Source: Deltaproteobacteria bacterium (lineage in GTDB: Bacteria; Desulfobacterota; DSM-4660; Desulfatiglandales; HGW-15). Taken from it: 64,000 bases of DNA. Below are positions 18,023 through 26,816 of this stretch, piece by piece. The position numbers and the translations under genes are program-made. Below the pieces are notes generated by a model that worked only from the letters and a program-made list of their open reading frames with translations, searched no databases and was not told where the DNA came from. Numbering within the stretch: position 1 is the first letter of the stretch; the number at the start of each line of letters is the position of its first letter. Location: assembly GCA_019310525.1 (NCBI GenBank), contig JAFDEE010000010.1, positions 1 through 64,000 of the forward strand, read 5' to 3'.

Positions 18023-18657
18023 TCAAAGTAATGCTGGCCGAGGATCACCACATTGTCCGCGCGGGTCTCAGGCGCCTGGTGGAAGATAGCGGCGATATCG
18101 AGGTTGTTGCGGAGGCGGCCGACGGACATGAGGCCATTCAAAAGGCCCGAGATTTTCTTCCGGATGTTGCTGTGATCGATATTTCCCTCCCCGGACTGGA
18201 TGGGCTTGAGGTAATCAGCCGGCTGCGGTCCTCCTTTCCCGAAATGCCCGTGCTCGTTCTCACCATGCATGAGGAAGAGCAATATGTTGTGAGGGCCACC
18301 AGCGTGGGGGCTGCAGGGTATGTCACCAAGCGTTCGGCCCCGGAAGAACTGGTGGAAGCGATCCGGAAGGTGCATGCCGGGGGCCGATTCCTGAGTGAGC
18401 CGGCGGCAGAGGCCCTTGCAGAACGGGTGGCCAGGGGCAAGGAAAACCCATCCCCCTTGGATCTCTTGTCCAACCGGGAAATTCAGGTTCTAAGGTGCCT
18501 TGCCTTGGGTAAAACCAATCGAGAGATCGCTGAGATTTACGGCATCAGTGTCAAGACCGTGGACACTTACAGGTCCAGATTACTCGGAAAACTCAAGTTG
18601 AGGAACAATGCCGAGCTTTCCCGCTTCGCGATCCAACAAGGGATCGTGGAGGCCTAG
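18019..18657 (+). CDS. LuxR/NarL-family response regulator
   Basis: The frame runs further upstream, but the start is placed at the TTG at 18019, which overlaps the kinase stop codon (TTGA) and has GGAG eight bases before it. This gives a 212-residue protein beginning (L)IKVMLAEDHHIVRAG. The receiver domain has its acidic pair in LAEDHH, phosphoacceptor Asp in AVIDISLPGLDG, and conserved Thr and Lys (LTMHEE, VTKRSAPEE). The C-terminal GerE helix-turn-helix is SNREIQVLRCLALGKTNREI through VKTVDTYRSRLLGKL. It is the partner of the overlapping kinase and should bind DNA when phosphorylated. Its targets are not visible in the sequence. Confidence 0.92.
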   Translation: MIKVMLAEDHHIVRAGLRRLVEDSGDIEVVAEAADGHEAIQKARDFLPDVAVIDISLPGLDGLEVISRLRSSFPEMPVLVLTMHEEEQYVVRATSVGAAGYVTKRSAPEELVEAIRKVHAGGRFLSEPAAEALAERVARGKENPSPLDLLSNREIQVLRCLALGKTNREIAEIYGISVKTVDTYRSRLLGKLKLRNNAELSRFAIQQGIVEA

Positions 18658-19045
18658 GAGCCATTCCTCCTTCCCCTGGCTCCCGGGGCCCTTAGAAAGC
18701 CTCCCATTATGGAACGTTTCATGAGTCAATTGTAAAAAATTTTCCCACATAAAAATCAGAAACATCCCGATTTACAAGCCATTCCGCCTCAAGTATTCTG
18801 AATGACATCCATTCACGATTATTCATGAAATTTCCATATCCGCGTTGCGCACTGTTCTTCCTCCTGTTGCACCTTGAAACCGAACTCCTGATCCCGGAAA
18901 CTCAATGGATGCACATCCCCGCTCTTAAGGTGGGTCCCCCGGTATGAGCCTGACCCGTATGCGCCCGCCTGTGCGTTGCACTCGGAAAACAGGGGCTCTG
19001 GATAGGAGAATAAAGCACACCTGGCATGTACTCTGATTTGAACCT

Positions 19046-19328
19046 AAATAAAAGGATCTCATCAAAATTTTGAACCCAAATTATGCGCGAACGCCTCACC
19101 TATCCAAGAAAGGGTAAAAGGATTTTCCCGGAGCGGCCTATTTTGGCTCTGGAGCAGCCTGCCTGCCGCAGGCAGGGAGAGCGGAAGAGCCAAAATCGGC
19201 AGTGAGCGGAGCCATGGACGGCGCCCTTCACCCATCAGGTGCTGTCAGAATGCTTTAACATATTGTAATAAAAATAAATTTCAGCATTAAAGCATAATTT
19301 AGGTTGAAACGCTCAGTTTAGGTTGAAA
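19046..19328. repeat. Interrupted copy of a repeat seen intact at 54658-54702
   Basis: Positions 19046-19074 (AAATAAAAGGATCTCATCAA and onward) match the reverse complement of the 54674-54702 part of the other copy, with one extra base. The continuation of that copy, ACGCTCAGTTTAGGTT, is found only at 19309-19324, after about 235 bp of unrelated DNA. The unrelated DNA includes a large palindrome. The simplest reading is an insertion into this copy. Confidence 0.5.
19140..19196. repeat. Large hairpin/cruciform with nested palindrome
   Basis: ATTTTGGCTCT at 19140-19150 is perfectly complementary to 19186-19196. Inside it, CCTGCCTGC at 19158-19166 pairs with GCAGGCAGG at 19168-19176 around a single base. 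No T tract follows, so it is not a typical terminator. It lies in the inserted part of the interrupted repeat. Confidence 0.65.
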
Positions 19329-19356
19329 ACTCTAAAACCATGAAAGGAGGATGGAG

Positions 19357-20562
19357 ATGAAAGTTTTACGAATCACCCTGGGGATCATGTTGATTATGGG
19401 ATTCTTTCTCATCCTGGGTCTTCCACAAGGTAACGCCGCCGATACCGTAAAGGTCGGAATTGTGTTGCCGCTTACGGGTGCACAGGCCAAATTCGGAGAA
19501 ATCGAAAAAAAGTCCTTTGATATGGCCCTTGAGGAAATCAACAAGGCGGGTGGCATCAACGGAAAGCCCCTGGAACTGATCATCGAGGATGATACAAGCC
19601 GGCCGGAAGTCGGGCGTTCCGTGGTTGAAAAATTGATCAACAAGGACAAGGTGGTCATGGTGGGAGGAGGTTACAGCAGTTCCGTGACTTACGCCGTGGC
19701 CGGGGTATGCCAGCAGAATCGTATGCCCTTTCTGGTCAACACCGGTTCCGCGGATAAAATCACCACTTCGGGCTGGGACTATATCTTCCGGTTGAACCCT
19801 CCTGTGAGCCACTATGCAGACGCAATCACGTCCTTGTTGGCAGAAAAGATCAAACCCAAAACCGTCGCCATTCTTCACGAAAACTCCCTCTTTGGAACAA
19901 AGGGGGCCAAGTCTTTTGAAAAGATCTGCAAAAAGGCAGGATACAAGGTTCTCATGAAAGAAGGGTATGAACATGGCGGGATCGATTTCAAGCCGGTGCT
20001 CATCAGGGTAAAGCAGCTTAACCCTGACATCGTCTACATGGTGTCTTATATCATGGATGCATCCCTGCTGATGAAGCAGGCCAAGGAGCTGAAACTCACC
20101 CCAAAGATGTTTATCGGCGGTGCAGCGGGTTTCACCCTTCCAGAGTTCGCCCAAAATGCCGGGGTGGCCTCTGAAAAAGTGATTTCCGCCACTCTGTGGC
20201 ATCAGGTCCTGCCCTTCCCGGGTGCCATGGACTATTACAAAAAGTTTGTGGCAAGATATAAGAAACCAACGGAATATCACGGCGCCGAAGCTTACTCCGC
20301 CGCCTATGTCATAGCGGATGTGTTGAGGCGGGCAAAATCCTTCAAGAATACCGATATCAAACAGGCCCTCGCAGAGACGGATATGATGACCGTTTTCGGA
20401 CCGGTGAAGTTCACCACCTGGGGGAAAATGAAAAATCAAAACAAGGCCAGCACTTACGTGGTCCAATGGATCAACGGAAAGCTGGAACTGGTGTGGCCCG
20501 CAAATCTCGCAACCAAACCCTTTGCATACCCGATCGATTGGTTGAAGACTTGGGGTTATTGA
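19357..20562 (+). CDS. livJ: Branched-chain amino acid-type ABC transporter, substrate-binding protein
   Basis: A periplasmic binding protein of about 401 residues. The second ATG (19357) is preferred to 19351 because it lies six bases after AAAGGAGG. A signal peptide is clear at residues 1-28 (hydrophobic ILGLPQGNAA end). The mature part has the type I periplasmic-binding fold: VKVGIVLPLTGAQAKFGEIE, INKAGGINGKPLELIIED and VVMVGGGYSSSVTYAVA. It is followed by livHMGF, so it supplies ligand to that permease. Members of this family bind Leu/Ile/Val but also aromatic acids, amides or urea, so the substrate is open. Confidence 0.9.
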   Translation: MKVLRITLGIMLIMGFFLILGLPQGNAADTVKVGIVLPLTGAQAKFGEIEKKSFDMALEEINKAGGINGKPLELIIEDDTSRPEVGRSVVEKLINKDKVVMVGGGYSSSVTYAVAGVCQQNRMPFLVNTGSADKITTSGWDYIFRLNPPVSHYADAITSLLAEKIKPKTVAILHENSLFGTKGAKSFEKICKKAGYKVLMKEGYEHGGIDFKPVLIRVKQLNPDIVYMVSYIMDASLLMKQAKELKLTPKMFIGGAAGFTLPEFAQNAGVASEKVISATLWHQVLPFPGAMDYYKKFVARYKKPTEYHGAEAYSAAYVIADVLRRAKSFKNTDIKQALAETDMMTVFGPVKFTTWGKMKNQNKASTYVVQWINGKLELVWPANLATKPFAYPIDWLKTWGY

Positions 20563-20570
20563 TTGGCACA

Positions 20571-20597
20571 GGGGCGGCTCGGTTCACGGGTCGCCCC
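20571..20597 (+). promoter_or_regulatory. Stem-loop between livJ and livH
   Basis: GGGGCGGCTC at 20571-20580 can pair with 20588-20597 (GGGTCGCCCC) over ten base pairs, two of them G-U, around a 7-base loop. It lies eight bases after the livJ stop and has no T tract. Such hairpins often protect the upstream message and reduce read-through, giving more binding protein than permease. That role is inferred. The rest of the 250-bp gap up to livH shows nothing recognisable. Confidence 0.45.
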
Positions 20598-20813
20598 GAT
20601 TATGATTTCCATAGGGATGGCGTCCCACCGAAAGGAATCTGTATTACTCCCGGATTCGCTTTTTCTCTTCCTTCCTGATGGTTGGGGTGAAATTCGGGCG
20701 CAAAAGCCAAACCCGGGAAACCGGATTCCTTCCCGTTGCCATCCAATCCTGAATCTTTTTGATTCAAGGATTGAATGCCCGAAACAACCGCCCTTGCATG
20801 AAAGGATAACGAG

Positions 20814-21689
20814 ATGGCCGTCTTCCTGCAGACCCTTGTGGCCGGTATTCTCATCGGCGGGATTTACAGCCTGATCGGCATCGGCATGACCCTGATCATG
20901 GGGGTGATGGGGATCATCAATCTGGCCCACGGCCAATTGATGATGGTGGCCATGTACATCACCTTTGTATTCTCACACTATCTCTCCATTGATCCCTACT
21001 TCTCTCTCCTGGTAACCATGCCGGCCCTGTTTCTTTTAGGCTGTTTCCTTCAGAAATTCCTCCTGAATCCCTTGATGAAGGTGGAATCCATTCTCCCTGA
21101 AAACCAGGTCCTGATGACCGTAGGAATAGGCATGGTACTTACGGAGATCGCCCGCTTCATCTTCTCTTCGGATTATAAAAGCGTCAAGACCTCCTACAGC
21201 TCCTCGGCCTTTTTCCTGGGAAACATCTCCTTCAACGTCCCCATGTGCGTGGCTTTCCTGTTCGCTATCGCTTTTACCGTTTGCCTGTTCTGGTTTCTGC
21301 TCAAGACGGATATCGGGCGTTCGATAAGGGCCACGGCACAGGACAAAGAGGCGGCCACCCTGATGGGAGTAAACAGCGACAGGATCACCATTATCACCTT
21401 CGGCCTGGGTTCGGCCCTTGTAGCGGCTGCAGGCAGTCTTCTGATCCCGATTTTCTACCTCTTCCCTGATATCGGCGGCCCTTTCACCCTCAAGGCCTTC
21501 GTGATCACGATTCTCGGTGGATTGGGAAGTACGGTGGGAGCAATATTCGGCGGACTCGTTTTAGGTATCGCCGAATCCCTTGGGGCGACCTACATCGGTA
21601 TGGGGTACAAGGAAATGATCGGTTTCGTGATATTCGTGCTCGTCCTGGTCTTCTTGCCCGGGGGTCTGAAACGCTTGACCAAAATCTAG
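20814..21689 (+). CDS. livH: Branched-chain amino acid-type ABC transporter permease LivH
   Basis: A 291-residue inner-membrane permease with about eight hydrophobic helices. The family motifs are visible: [19 protein letters not shown] near residue 17, [13 protein letters not shown] near 39, and [16 protein letters not shown] near 170, the loop that contacts the ATPases. AAAGGATAACGAG provides the ribosome binding site. It pairs with LivM to form the translocation pore. It starts 251 bp after livJ and 8 bp before livM. Confidence 0.93.
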   Translation: MAVFLQTLVAGILIGGIYSLIGIGMTLIMGVMGIINLAHGQLMMVAMYITFVFSHYLSIDPYFSLLVTMPALFLLGCFLQKFLLNPLMKVESILPENQVLMTVGIGMVLTEIARFIFSSDYKSVKTSYSSSAFFLGNISFNVPMCVAFLFAIAFTVCLFWFLLKTDIGRSIRATAQDKEAATLMGVNSDRITIITFGLGSALVAAAGSLLIPIFYLFPDIGGPFTLKAFVITILGGLGSTVGAIFGGLVLGIAESLGATYIGMGYKEMIGFVIFVLVLVFLPGGLKRLTKI

Positions 21690-21697
21690 AGGACGCC

Positions 21698-22663
21698 ATG
21701 AACAGAAAATCGGTTTCATTGGTCGTGTTTGGAATCCTTTTCTTGATCTTTCCATGGTTGGTTCGATCGGACTACTATCAGCACCTCGTGATCATTGCAT
21801 TGATATGGGTGGTCGTGGGGAGTTCTTGGAACCTCCTGGCGGGATACACAGGGCAGGTTTCCTTCGGACATGCCATATTCTTCGGAACGGGTGCATACAC
21901 CGCTGGTATCTTTGTAACGAAGCTGGGTCTTTCCGCCTGGTGGGGCATGCTCTTTGGAGGGATCGTGGCTATGATCCTCGGGCTTTTCGTGGGATGGGTC
22001 TGTTTCAGGCTCAGGGGGCCCTATTTCGCATTGGCCACCCTCGCCGGAGGGGAAATCATCCGCCTGGTGGCCACCAACTGGGAAAGCCTCACTGACGGCA
22101 TGGTGGGAATTCTTATCATTCAGACCTTCAGGAGCAAGATTCCATATTACTATATGGCCCTGGCCCTTGCAGGGCTTTGCGTGTATGTCATCCATTTGGT
22201 CATGCAATCCAAATGGGGATACTATTTCATCTCCATAAGGGAAGATCAGGACGCCGCAGAGTCCCTCGGAATCAACACCAGCCTGTACAAAAACATCTCA
22301 CTGCTTATCAGTGCCTTTTTTACTGGGACGGCCGGGGCCTTTTATATGAATTACATGGCCTTCATCGATCCTCACGTGGTTTTTTCCCTTCACTATATCT
22401 CCATAATGGCTATTCTGGTCGGAATCGTCGGCGGGGTAGCCACCATCCTGGGGCCTGCAGTGGGGGCCTTCATCATGGTAGGGGTCCAGGAGACCTTCCG
22501 AAGCGCCTTCTTCGGATTGGCCCCCAAATGGATTAGCCAGGCCCATGCCTTGGTATTCGGACTCCTGGTCATCTTCGTGATCATGTTTCTCGCCAATGGC
22601 GTGGTAGGAGACTGGGAAAGAATCAAGTTCTGGACGACGAGGAGAAGCACCAGCCGACAATAA
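21698..22663 (+). CDS. livM: Branched-chain amino acid-type ABC transporter permease LivM
   Basis: A 321-residue permease with about nine membrane helices. Characteristic segments are WNLLAGYTGQVSFGHAIFFG near residue 45, FRLRGPYFALATLAGGEIIR near 102, and the ATPase-coupling loop IREDQDAAESLGIN near 178. It follows livH by 8 bp with an AGAGGA site and precedes livG by 15 bp. It forms the heterodimeric channel with LivH in the cytoplasmic membrane. Confidence 0.93.
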   Translation: MNRKSVSLVVFGILFLIFPWLVRSDYYQHLVIIALIWVVVGSSWNLLAGYTGQVSFGHAIFFGTGAYTAGIFVTKLGLSAWWGMLFGGIVAMILGLFVGWVCFRLRGPYFALATLAGGEIIRLVATNWESLTDGMVGILIIQTFRSKIPYYYMALALAGLCVYVIHLVMQSKWGYYFISIREDQDAAESLGINTSLYKNISLLISAFFTGTAGAFYMNYMAFIDPHVVFSLHYISIMAILVGIVGGVATILGPAVGAFIMVGVQETFRSAFFGLAPKWISQAHALVFGLLVIFVIMFLANGVVGDWERIKFWTTRRSTSRQ

Positions 22664-22678
22664 CCCAAGGAGAGAATC

Positions 22679-23401
22679 ATGGCATTCCTGAAATTGGATG
22701 GGCTTGAGAAACGGTTCGGCGGACTGAAGGCCGTCCAAAAAGTTTCCTTCGAAGTGGAAAAGGGTGAAATTTTCGGTCTCATCGGTCCTAACGGTTCCGG
22801 CAAAACCACGATATTCAATTGCATCAACCAGTATTATTCCATCAACGGAGGGGATATCCTGTTCAAAGGCAAGAGTATCGTGGGCATGAAGACTTACCAG
22901 ATTTGCCATCTTGGGATCGGAAGGACTTTCCAGGTCGTCAAACCCCTCTCCCGGATGACGGTCCTCGATAACGTGACGGCTTCAGCGTTCTGCCGCGTGA
23001 ATTCCATCAAGGAGGCCAAAAGGGAGGCCCACAGAGTCCTGGAGTTCTGCAATTTACACCACGAAAAAGACAAAATGGCAAAGGGACTTCCGATCGCCGG
23101 AAGGAAAAGGCTTGAGATCGCCCGGGCGCTGGCCACGAAACCCCAGCTCATCCTGCTGGATGAGACGGCGGCGGGATTGAACCCTTCGGAATTGGACGAG
23201 GCGATCGAATTGATCAAAAGGATCAGGGACAGCGGCATCACGGTCTTGATCGTCGAACACATCATGAAAGTCATCATGACGATCTCGGACCGTATCCATG
23301 CCATCAATTTCGGACAGACGATCGCCGAGGGCACCCCGGAAGAAGTCGCAAACGATCCGGCCGTTATCGAGGCCTATCTCGGAGAGGAATATGCAGCTTA
23401 A
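22679..23401 (+). CDS. livG: Branched-chain amino acid-type ABC transporter ATPase LivG
   Basis: A 240-residue ATPase. Walker A is GPNGSGKTT near residue 36-44, Walker B is LILLDETAAGL near 155, and the H-loop is IVEHIMK near 195. The C-terminal GxxIAEGTPEEVANDP segment is typical of LivG. The usual LSGGQ signature is altered: the corresponding stretch reads LPIAGRKRLEIARAL, still with the conserved RLEIARAL. It overlaps livF by 11 bp. It hydrolyses ATP together with LivF to drive uptake. Confidence 0.93.
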   Translation: MAFLKLDGLEKRFGGLKAVQKVSFEVEKGEIFGLIGPNGSGKTTIFNCINQYYSINGGDILFKGKSIVGMKTYQICHLGIGRTFQVVKPLSRMTVLDNVTASAFCRVNSIKEAKREAHRVLEFCNLHHEKDKMAKGLPIAGRKRLEIARALATKPQLILLDETAAGLNPSELDEAIELIKRIRDSGITVLIVEHIMKVIMTISDRIHAINFGQTIAEGTPEEVANDPAVIEAYLGEEYAA

Positions 23402-24098
23402 GGTCAATGGAATAGACGTTTTTTACGGGGACCTCCAGGTCCTGTGGGATGTTTCGTTCGAGGTCAGGGAGAAAGAAATCCTGGTGTTGATCGGAGCAAA
23501 CGGCTCCGGTAAGTCCACAACCATCAGGACGATTTCATCCTTACTCAAACCCCGCAAAGGAACCATTGAATTCAACGGCGTGAGGCTGGACCAATTGCCC
23601 CCCTATAAAATCATAGACCACGGGATCGTACATGTGCCTGAGGGAAGACGCCTTTTTCCTGAAATGAGTGTGGAGGAGAACCTGATTATGGGGACCCTCA
23701 GGAAAGAGGCAAAGGCCAAGCGCTTCGAAACCATCGATTATGTCTACGGGCTTTTCCCAAGGCTCAAGGAACGCAAAAAACAACTCGCCGGGACCCTTTC
23801 AGGTGGAGAGCAGCAGATGCTTGCCATCGGAAGGGGCCTCATGTCCCTTCCAAGGCTCATGATGTTTGATGAACCCTCCCTGGGGCTGGCCCCGATTCTC
23901 GTCCACGAAATTTTTGAAATGGTGAAAAAAGTAAACCGGGAGGGAGTGACGGTTCTTCTTGTAGAACAGAACGTGAGACAGACCTTGGCCATGTGTGACC
24001 GGGCCTATGTCCTTGAAAACGGCCGCATACTTATGGGGGGAACAGGACAGGAACTCATATCGAACGACCACGTGAAAGAAGCCTACCTCGGAATCTAA
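23391..24098 (+). CDS. livF: Branched-chain amino acid-type ABC transporter ATPase LivF
   Basis: A 235-residue ATPase, starting at the ATG at 23391 (GGAGAGG upstream) rather than at 23298, since the extension lies wholly inside livG. Walker A is GANGSGKST near residue 35-43, the signature is LSGGEQQMLAIGRGLM near 133, and Walker B is LMMFDEPSLGLAP near 155. It completes the five-gene importer. The next gene starts 518 bp downstream, so the operon probably ends here. Confidence 0.94.
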   Translation: MQLKVNGIDVFYGDLQVLWDVSFEVREKEILVLIGANGSGKSTTIRTISSLLKPRKGTIEFNGVRLDQLPPYKIIDHGIVHVPEGRRLFPEMSVEENLIMGTLRKEAKAKRFETIDYVYGLFPRLKERKKQLAGTLSGGEQQMLAIGRGLMSLPRLMMFDEPSLGLAPILVHEIFEMVKKVNREGVTVLLVEQNVRQTLAMCDRAYVLENGRILMGGTGQELISNDHVKEAYLGI

Positions 24099-24616
24099 TC
24101 CATCGGGAAAAATCTCGACCCCGGAAAGACCGTAATAGATCGGCGGAAAGAGCCTCCCAGTTTCAAGGTGTTGCGAATTCCTTTTTCGGATGCCGGGTCG
24201 ATCTCGATCCCCGACAATGGAAACCGGAACCGAGGCAAGTTGGATGGTCACTGGGTTCGATAGAGCCCCACGGGTAAACCCGTGGACCCCCAAAATACCC
24301 GTCTTCGCCTTCGGCTACGCCGCGGTTATCCGCCTTAGGCTTTGGACGACATCACGCCATAGCACAACAATTGTTTACACATTCATCCACGGACAAGCCC
24401 GTGGTCTTATGCGAAGGCGGATAAAAATAAGTTGTCATTTTTCAGCCTTCATTATATAGGAATATCCTGCCGTGTTCATCCGGAATGAGTTATCGGCTCC
24501 TCTCCATTGAAAGGGCCTGCCGTTGTTTTCCGGGAAAAATAACACGGTGCCGATTCTTGGGGGGAACGCGTTTTCCACCGTTTGAAACGATACACATTTA
24601 TCAATGGAGGTTTCTC
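24099..24616. other. Intergenic region with structured repeats
   Basis: 518 bp without a gene. It contains the hairpin CCACGGGT AA ACCCGTGG at 24268-24285, a second related stem CCACGG...CCGTGG at 24387-24404, and an 11-bp inverted repeat TTATCCGCCTT at 24326-24336 with 24414-24424. The last 60 bp before the next gene hold GGAGG at about 24605, its ribosome binding site. No promoter is obvious. Confidence 0.55.
24268..24424. repeat. Structured intergenic element with two related hairpins
   Basis: The first hairpin (24268-24285) has 8-bp arms and a 2-base gap. The second (24387-24404) has 6-bp arms of nearly the same sequence and lies inside a wider inverted repeat with 11-bp arms (24326-24336 and 24414-24424). 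The organisation resembles REP/BIME-like or small transposon-end structures. No transposase is adjacent. Confidence 0.5.
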
Positions 24617-26110
24617 ATGAATCAATTCATGGAAGGAGGAGAGAAAAATCCCATCAAAATCCAGGACAACACTTTCAGAGATGGTCACCAATCCACTTTA
24701 GCCACCAGAATGCGCACCGAGGACATGCTCCCTATCGCCGAGAAAATGGACGAGGTGGGATTCTGGGCCATGGAGGTCTGGGGTGGAGCCACCTTTGATA
24801 CCATGCACCGATTCCTGGGGGAGGATCCCTTCGATCGGATCCGAACCCTGAAAAAATATATCAAGAAGACCCCCTTTTCCATGCTCTTGAGGGGCCAGAA
24901 TCTGGTGGGCTACCGGAACTATGCGGACGACGTAGCCAAACTTTTCGTCGATAAGACTTGTGAGGCGGGGATGGACATCTTCAGGGTATTCGACGCCTTG
25001 AACGATTTCCGGAACTTTCAAACGGTCGTAGAACGCATCAAAGCCAATGGAAAGCATTTTCAGGGCACTATCTGCTACAGTCTTACAGAGAGAAGAATGG
25101 GTGGAGATGTCTTCAACCTGGAATATTACATCAGCAAGGCCAAAGAAATCCAGGACATGGGAGCAGACAGTCTGTGCCTCAAGGATATGGCGGGGATCAT
25201 GTCGCCATTCGACATCTCAAAACTTATCACGGAACTCAAAAAGGTGATCACCATTCCCATCCATCTCCACACCCATTATACGAGCGGTATGGCTTCCATG
25301 GTGTATCTGGAGGCCATCAAGGCAGGGGTGGATATCGTGGATACGTGCCTCGCCCCCTTCGCCCTGCGGACCTCCCAGCCGGCCGTGGAGCCCTTGGTAG
25401 CCACCCTGTATGGAACGGATCGGGATCCGGGATTCGACCTGAATCTCCTCCTGGAACTGGGAAACCATATAGAAACGGTAGCCCCCAAGTACCGGGACTA
25501 TCTGGCCAAGCACAAGATGTCAGTGATTGATACAGGTGTGCTGCTTCACCAGGTGCCGGGCGGCATGATTTCCAATCTCGTCAGCCAGCTCAAGGAGGCC
25601 AAGGCCCTTCACCGCCTGGACGATGTCTACAAAGAAGTCCCGGTGACCCGCCGGGAGCTGGGAACGCCGCCCCTGGTGACACCCACGAGCCAGATCGTGG
25701 GGGTCCAGGCGGTCCTGAACGTGCTCTTCGGAAAGTACAAGATGGTTACCAACGAAGTCAAGGATCTGGTTTACGGCCTTTACGGCAAGACGCCGACGCC
25801 TGTGGACCCGGAAGTACAAAAGATCGTCCTGAAGGGGTACAAGCGGGGTGAAACACCGGTGACCGGCCGGGCCGCGGATTACCTGGAGCCGGAACTCGAT
25901 AAGGTAAGGGAAAAATTCAAGGACCTGATCAAGGACGATTTCGACCTGCTGATCGTGGCCCTGTACCCGACCACCGGCGAGCAGTTCCTGAAATGGAAGT
26001 ACGGGCTTGAAGAGAAACCCGCTTCGATCAAGCCAAAGACCCTTGAAGACATCAGGAAAGAGGACGAAGCCATGGCGGCCGCCCTGGAGCAGGTGTGCAA
26101 GAGTCTTTGA
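24617..26110 (+). CDS. Biotin-dependent carboxyltransferase subunit (5S/PycB/OadA-type), no biotin domain
   Basis: A 497-residue protein beginning at ATG 24617 (GGAGG eight bases upstream). It carries the DRE-TIM metallolyase carboxyltransferase barrel: NTFRDGHQSTLATRM near residue 18, MLLRGQNLVGYRNY near 90, LKDMAGIM near 190 (the Lys expected to be carboxylated) and the metal-binding HLHTHYTSGM near 219. A conserved C-terminal PYC_OADA-type domain ends at the last residue. There is no biotin-attachment domain. That matches transcarboxylase 5S or pyruvate carboxylase subunit B, which need a separate biotin carrier. Placement before sdhCAB-mdh-fum points to interconversion of pyruvate and oxaloacetate. 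Partner subunits are not in this window. Confidence 0.85.
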   Translation: MNQFMEGGEKNPIKIQDNTFRDGHQSTLATRMRTEDMLPIAEKMDEVGFWAMEVWGGATFDTMHRFLGEDPFDRIRTLKKYIKKTPFSMLLRGQNLVGYRNYADDVAKLFVDKTCEAGMDIFRVFDALNDFRNFQTVVERIKANGKHFQGTICYSLTERRMGGDVFNLEYYISKAKEIQDMGADSLCLKDMAGIMSPFDISKLITELKKVITIPIHLHTHYTSGMASMVYLEAIKAGVDIVDTCLAPFALRTSQPAVEPLVATLYGTDRDPGFDLNLLLELGNHIETVAPKYRDYLAKHKMSVIDTGVLLHQVPGGMISNLVSQLKEAKALHRLDDVYKEVPVTRRELGTPPLVTPTSQIVGVQAVLNVLFGKYKMVTNEVKDLVYGLYGKTPTPVDPEVQKIVLKGYKRGETPVTGRAADYLEPELDKVREKFKDLIKDDFDLLIVALYPTTGEQFLKWKYGLEEKPASIKPKTLEDIRKEDEAMAAALEQVCKSL

Positions 26111-26164
26111 GCCCTGTTTTCGACATCTTCTTCCCACGAGAACTCCTTGAAGGGGTTAGAGGAA

Positions 26165-26806
26165 ATGATTTGGATCTTCAGGACATTGAGTTCTTCCATA
26201 GGGAAAAAGCTTCTGATGGCCGTGACCGGTCTCTGTTTTTGTGGATTTCTGGCCGTTCACCTTCTCGGCAATCTGACCGTTTACGGTGGAAAGAGCACCT
26301 TTCTCTCTTACGTGGAACACCTCCATTCCCTGGGTTTTCTTATCACCATAGTGGAATGGGGACTGGTGATCTTCGCCGTTGTTCATATCGTGATCGGGAT
26401 GTGGCTCTTCGTGGAGAATCTTAGGGCCCGTCCCGTCAGGTATGTTATGAAGAAGAGCGCCGGGGGAAGGAGCATTGGTTCGGCGACCGCACCATATACT
26501 GGAATTTTACTCCTGGTTTTCCTGATCATTCACCTGCTGGCCTTTCGTTTCGTGGATAAAACACGAATCGACGACTTCACCATCCTGACCCAGACCTTCA
26601 CCCAGATCGGCTATGTGCTCTTCTATATCATCGGTGTTATCATCGCCGCTGTTCACGTAAGTCACGGCTTCTGGAGCGGATTTCAGACCCTGGGGCTCAA
26701 CCATCCGAAGTATATGCCCATTATTCGGACTGTCGGCATCCTGTTCAGTTTCGCTCTGGGAATCGGCTTCGGATCCATTCCAATCTACCTGATGATTACA
26801 TTATAA
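26165..26806 (+). CDS. sdhC: Succinate dehydrogenase/fumarate reductase cytochrome b subunit
   Basis: A 213-residue membrane subunit from the ATG at 26165; an upstream TTG in frame is less likely. Five hydrophobic helices are visible, with histidines positioned for two hemes: [31 protein letters not shown] and [10 protein letters not shown]. This is the single-subunit, di-heme anchor of type-B enzymes (as in Wolinella, Bacillus and Geobacter). It passes electrons between the quinone pool and the FeS subunit. It is followed by sdhA after 10 bp and sdhB by overlap. Confidence 0.92.
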   Translation: MIWIFRTLSSSIGKKLLMAVTGLCFCGFLAVHLLGNLTVYGGKSTFLSYVEHLHSLGFLITIVEWGLVIFAVVHIVIGMWLFVENLRARPVRYVMKKSAGGRSIGSATAPYTGILLLVFLIIHLLAFRFVDKTRIDDFTILTQTFTQIGYVLFYIIGVIIAAVHVSHGFWSGFQTLGLNHPKYMPIIRTVGILFSFALGIGFGSIPIYLMITL

Positions 26807-26816
26807 GGGGGCAAAA

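Larger units (their letters stand above)
18658..19356. other. Long intergenic region before the liv operon
   Basis: Roughly 700 bp without a convincing gene. It holds a repeat fragment at 19046-19074 shared with 54658-54702, a large imperfect cruciform at 19140-19196, and two 12-bp direct repeats TTTAGGTTGAAA at 19298-19309 and 19317-19328, just before the livJ ribosome binding site. The region 19255-19330 is AT-rich and is the likely promoter region for the transporter, although no convincing -35/-10 pair stands out. Confidence 0.5.

Noticed and set aside
20562-20580. Sigma54-like TTGGCAC...GC sequence after livJ
   Set aside because: The -24 part is good, but the -12 part is CGGC instead of TTGC, and it coincides with a hairpin. 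Probably chance.
24250-24285. tRNA-like fragment (GGTTCGATAGAGCCCC)
   Set aside because: Only a T-loop-like stretch; no cloverleaf can be formed around it.
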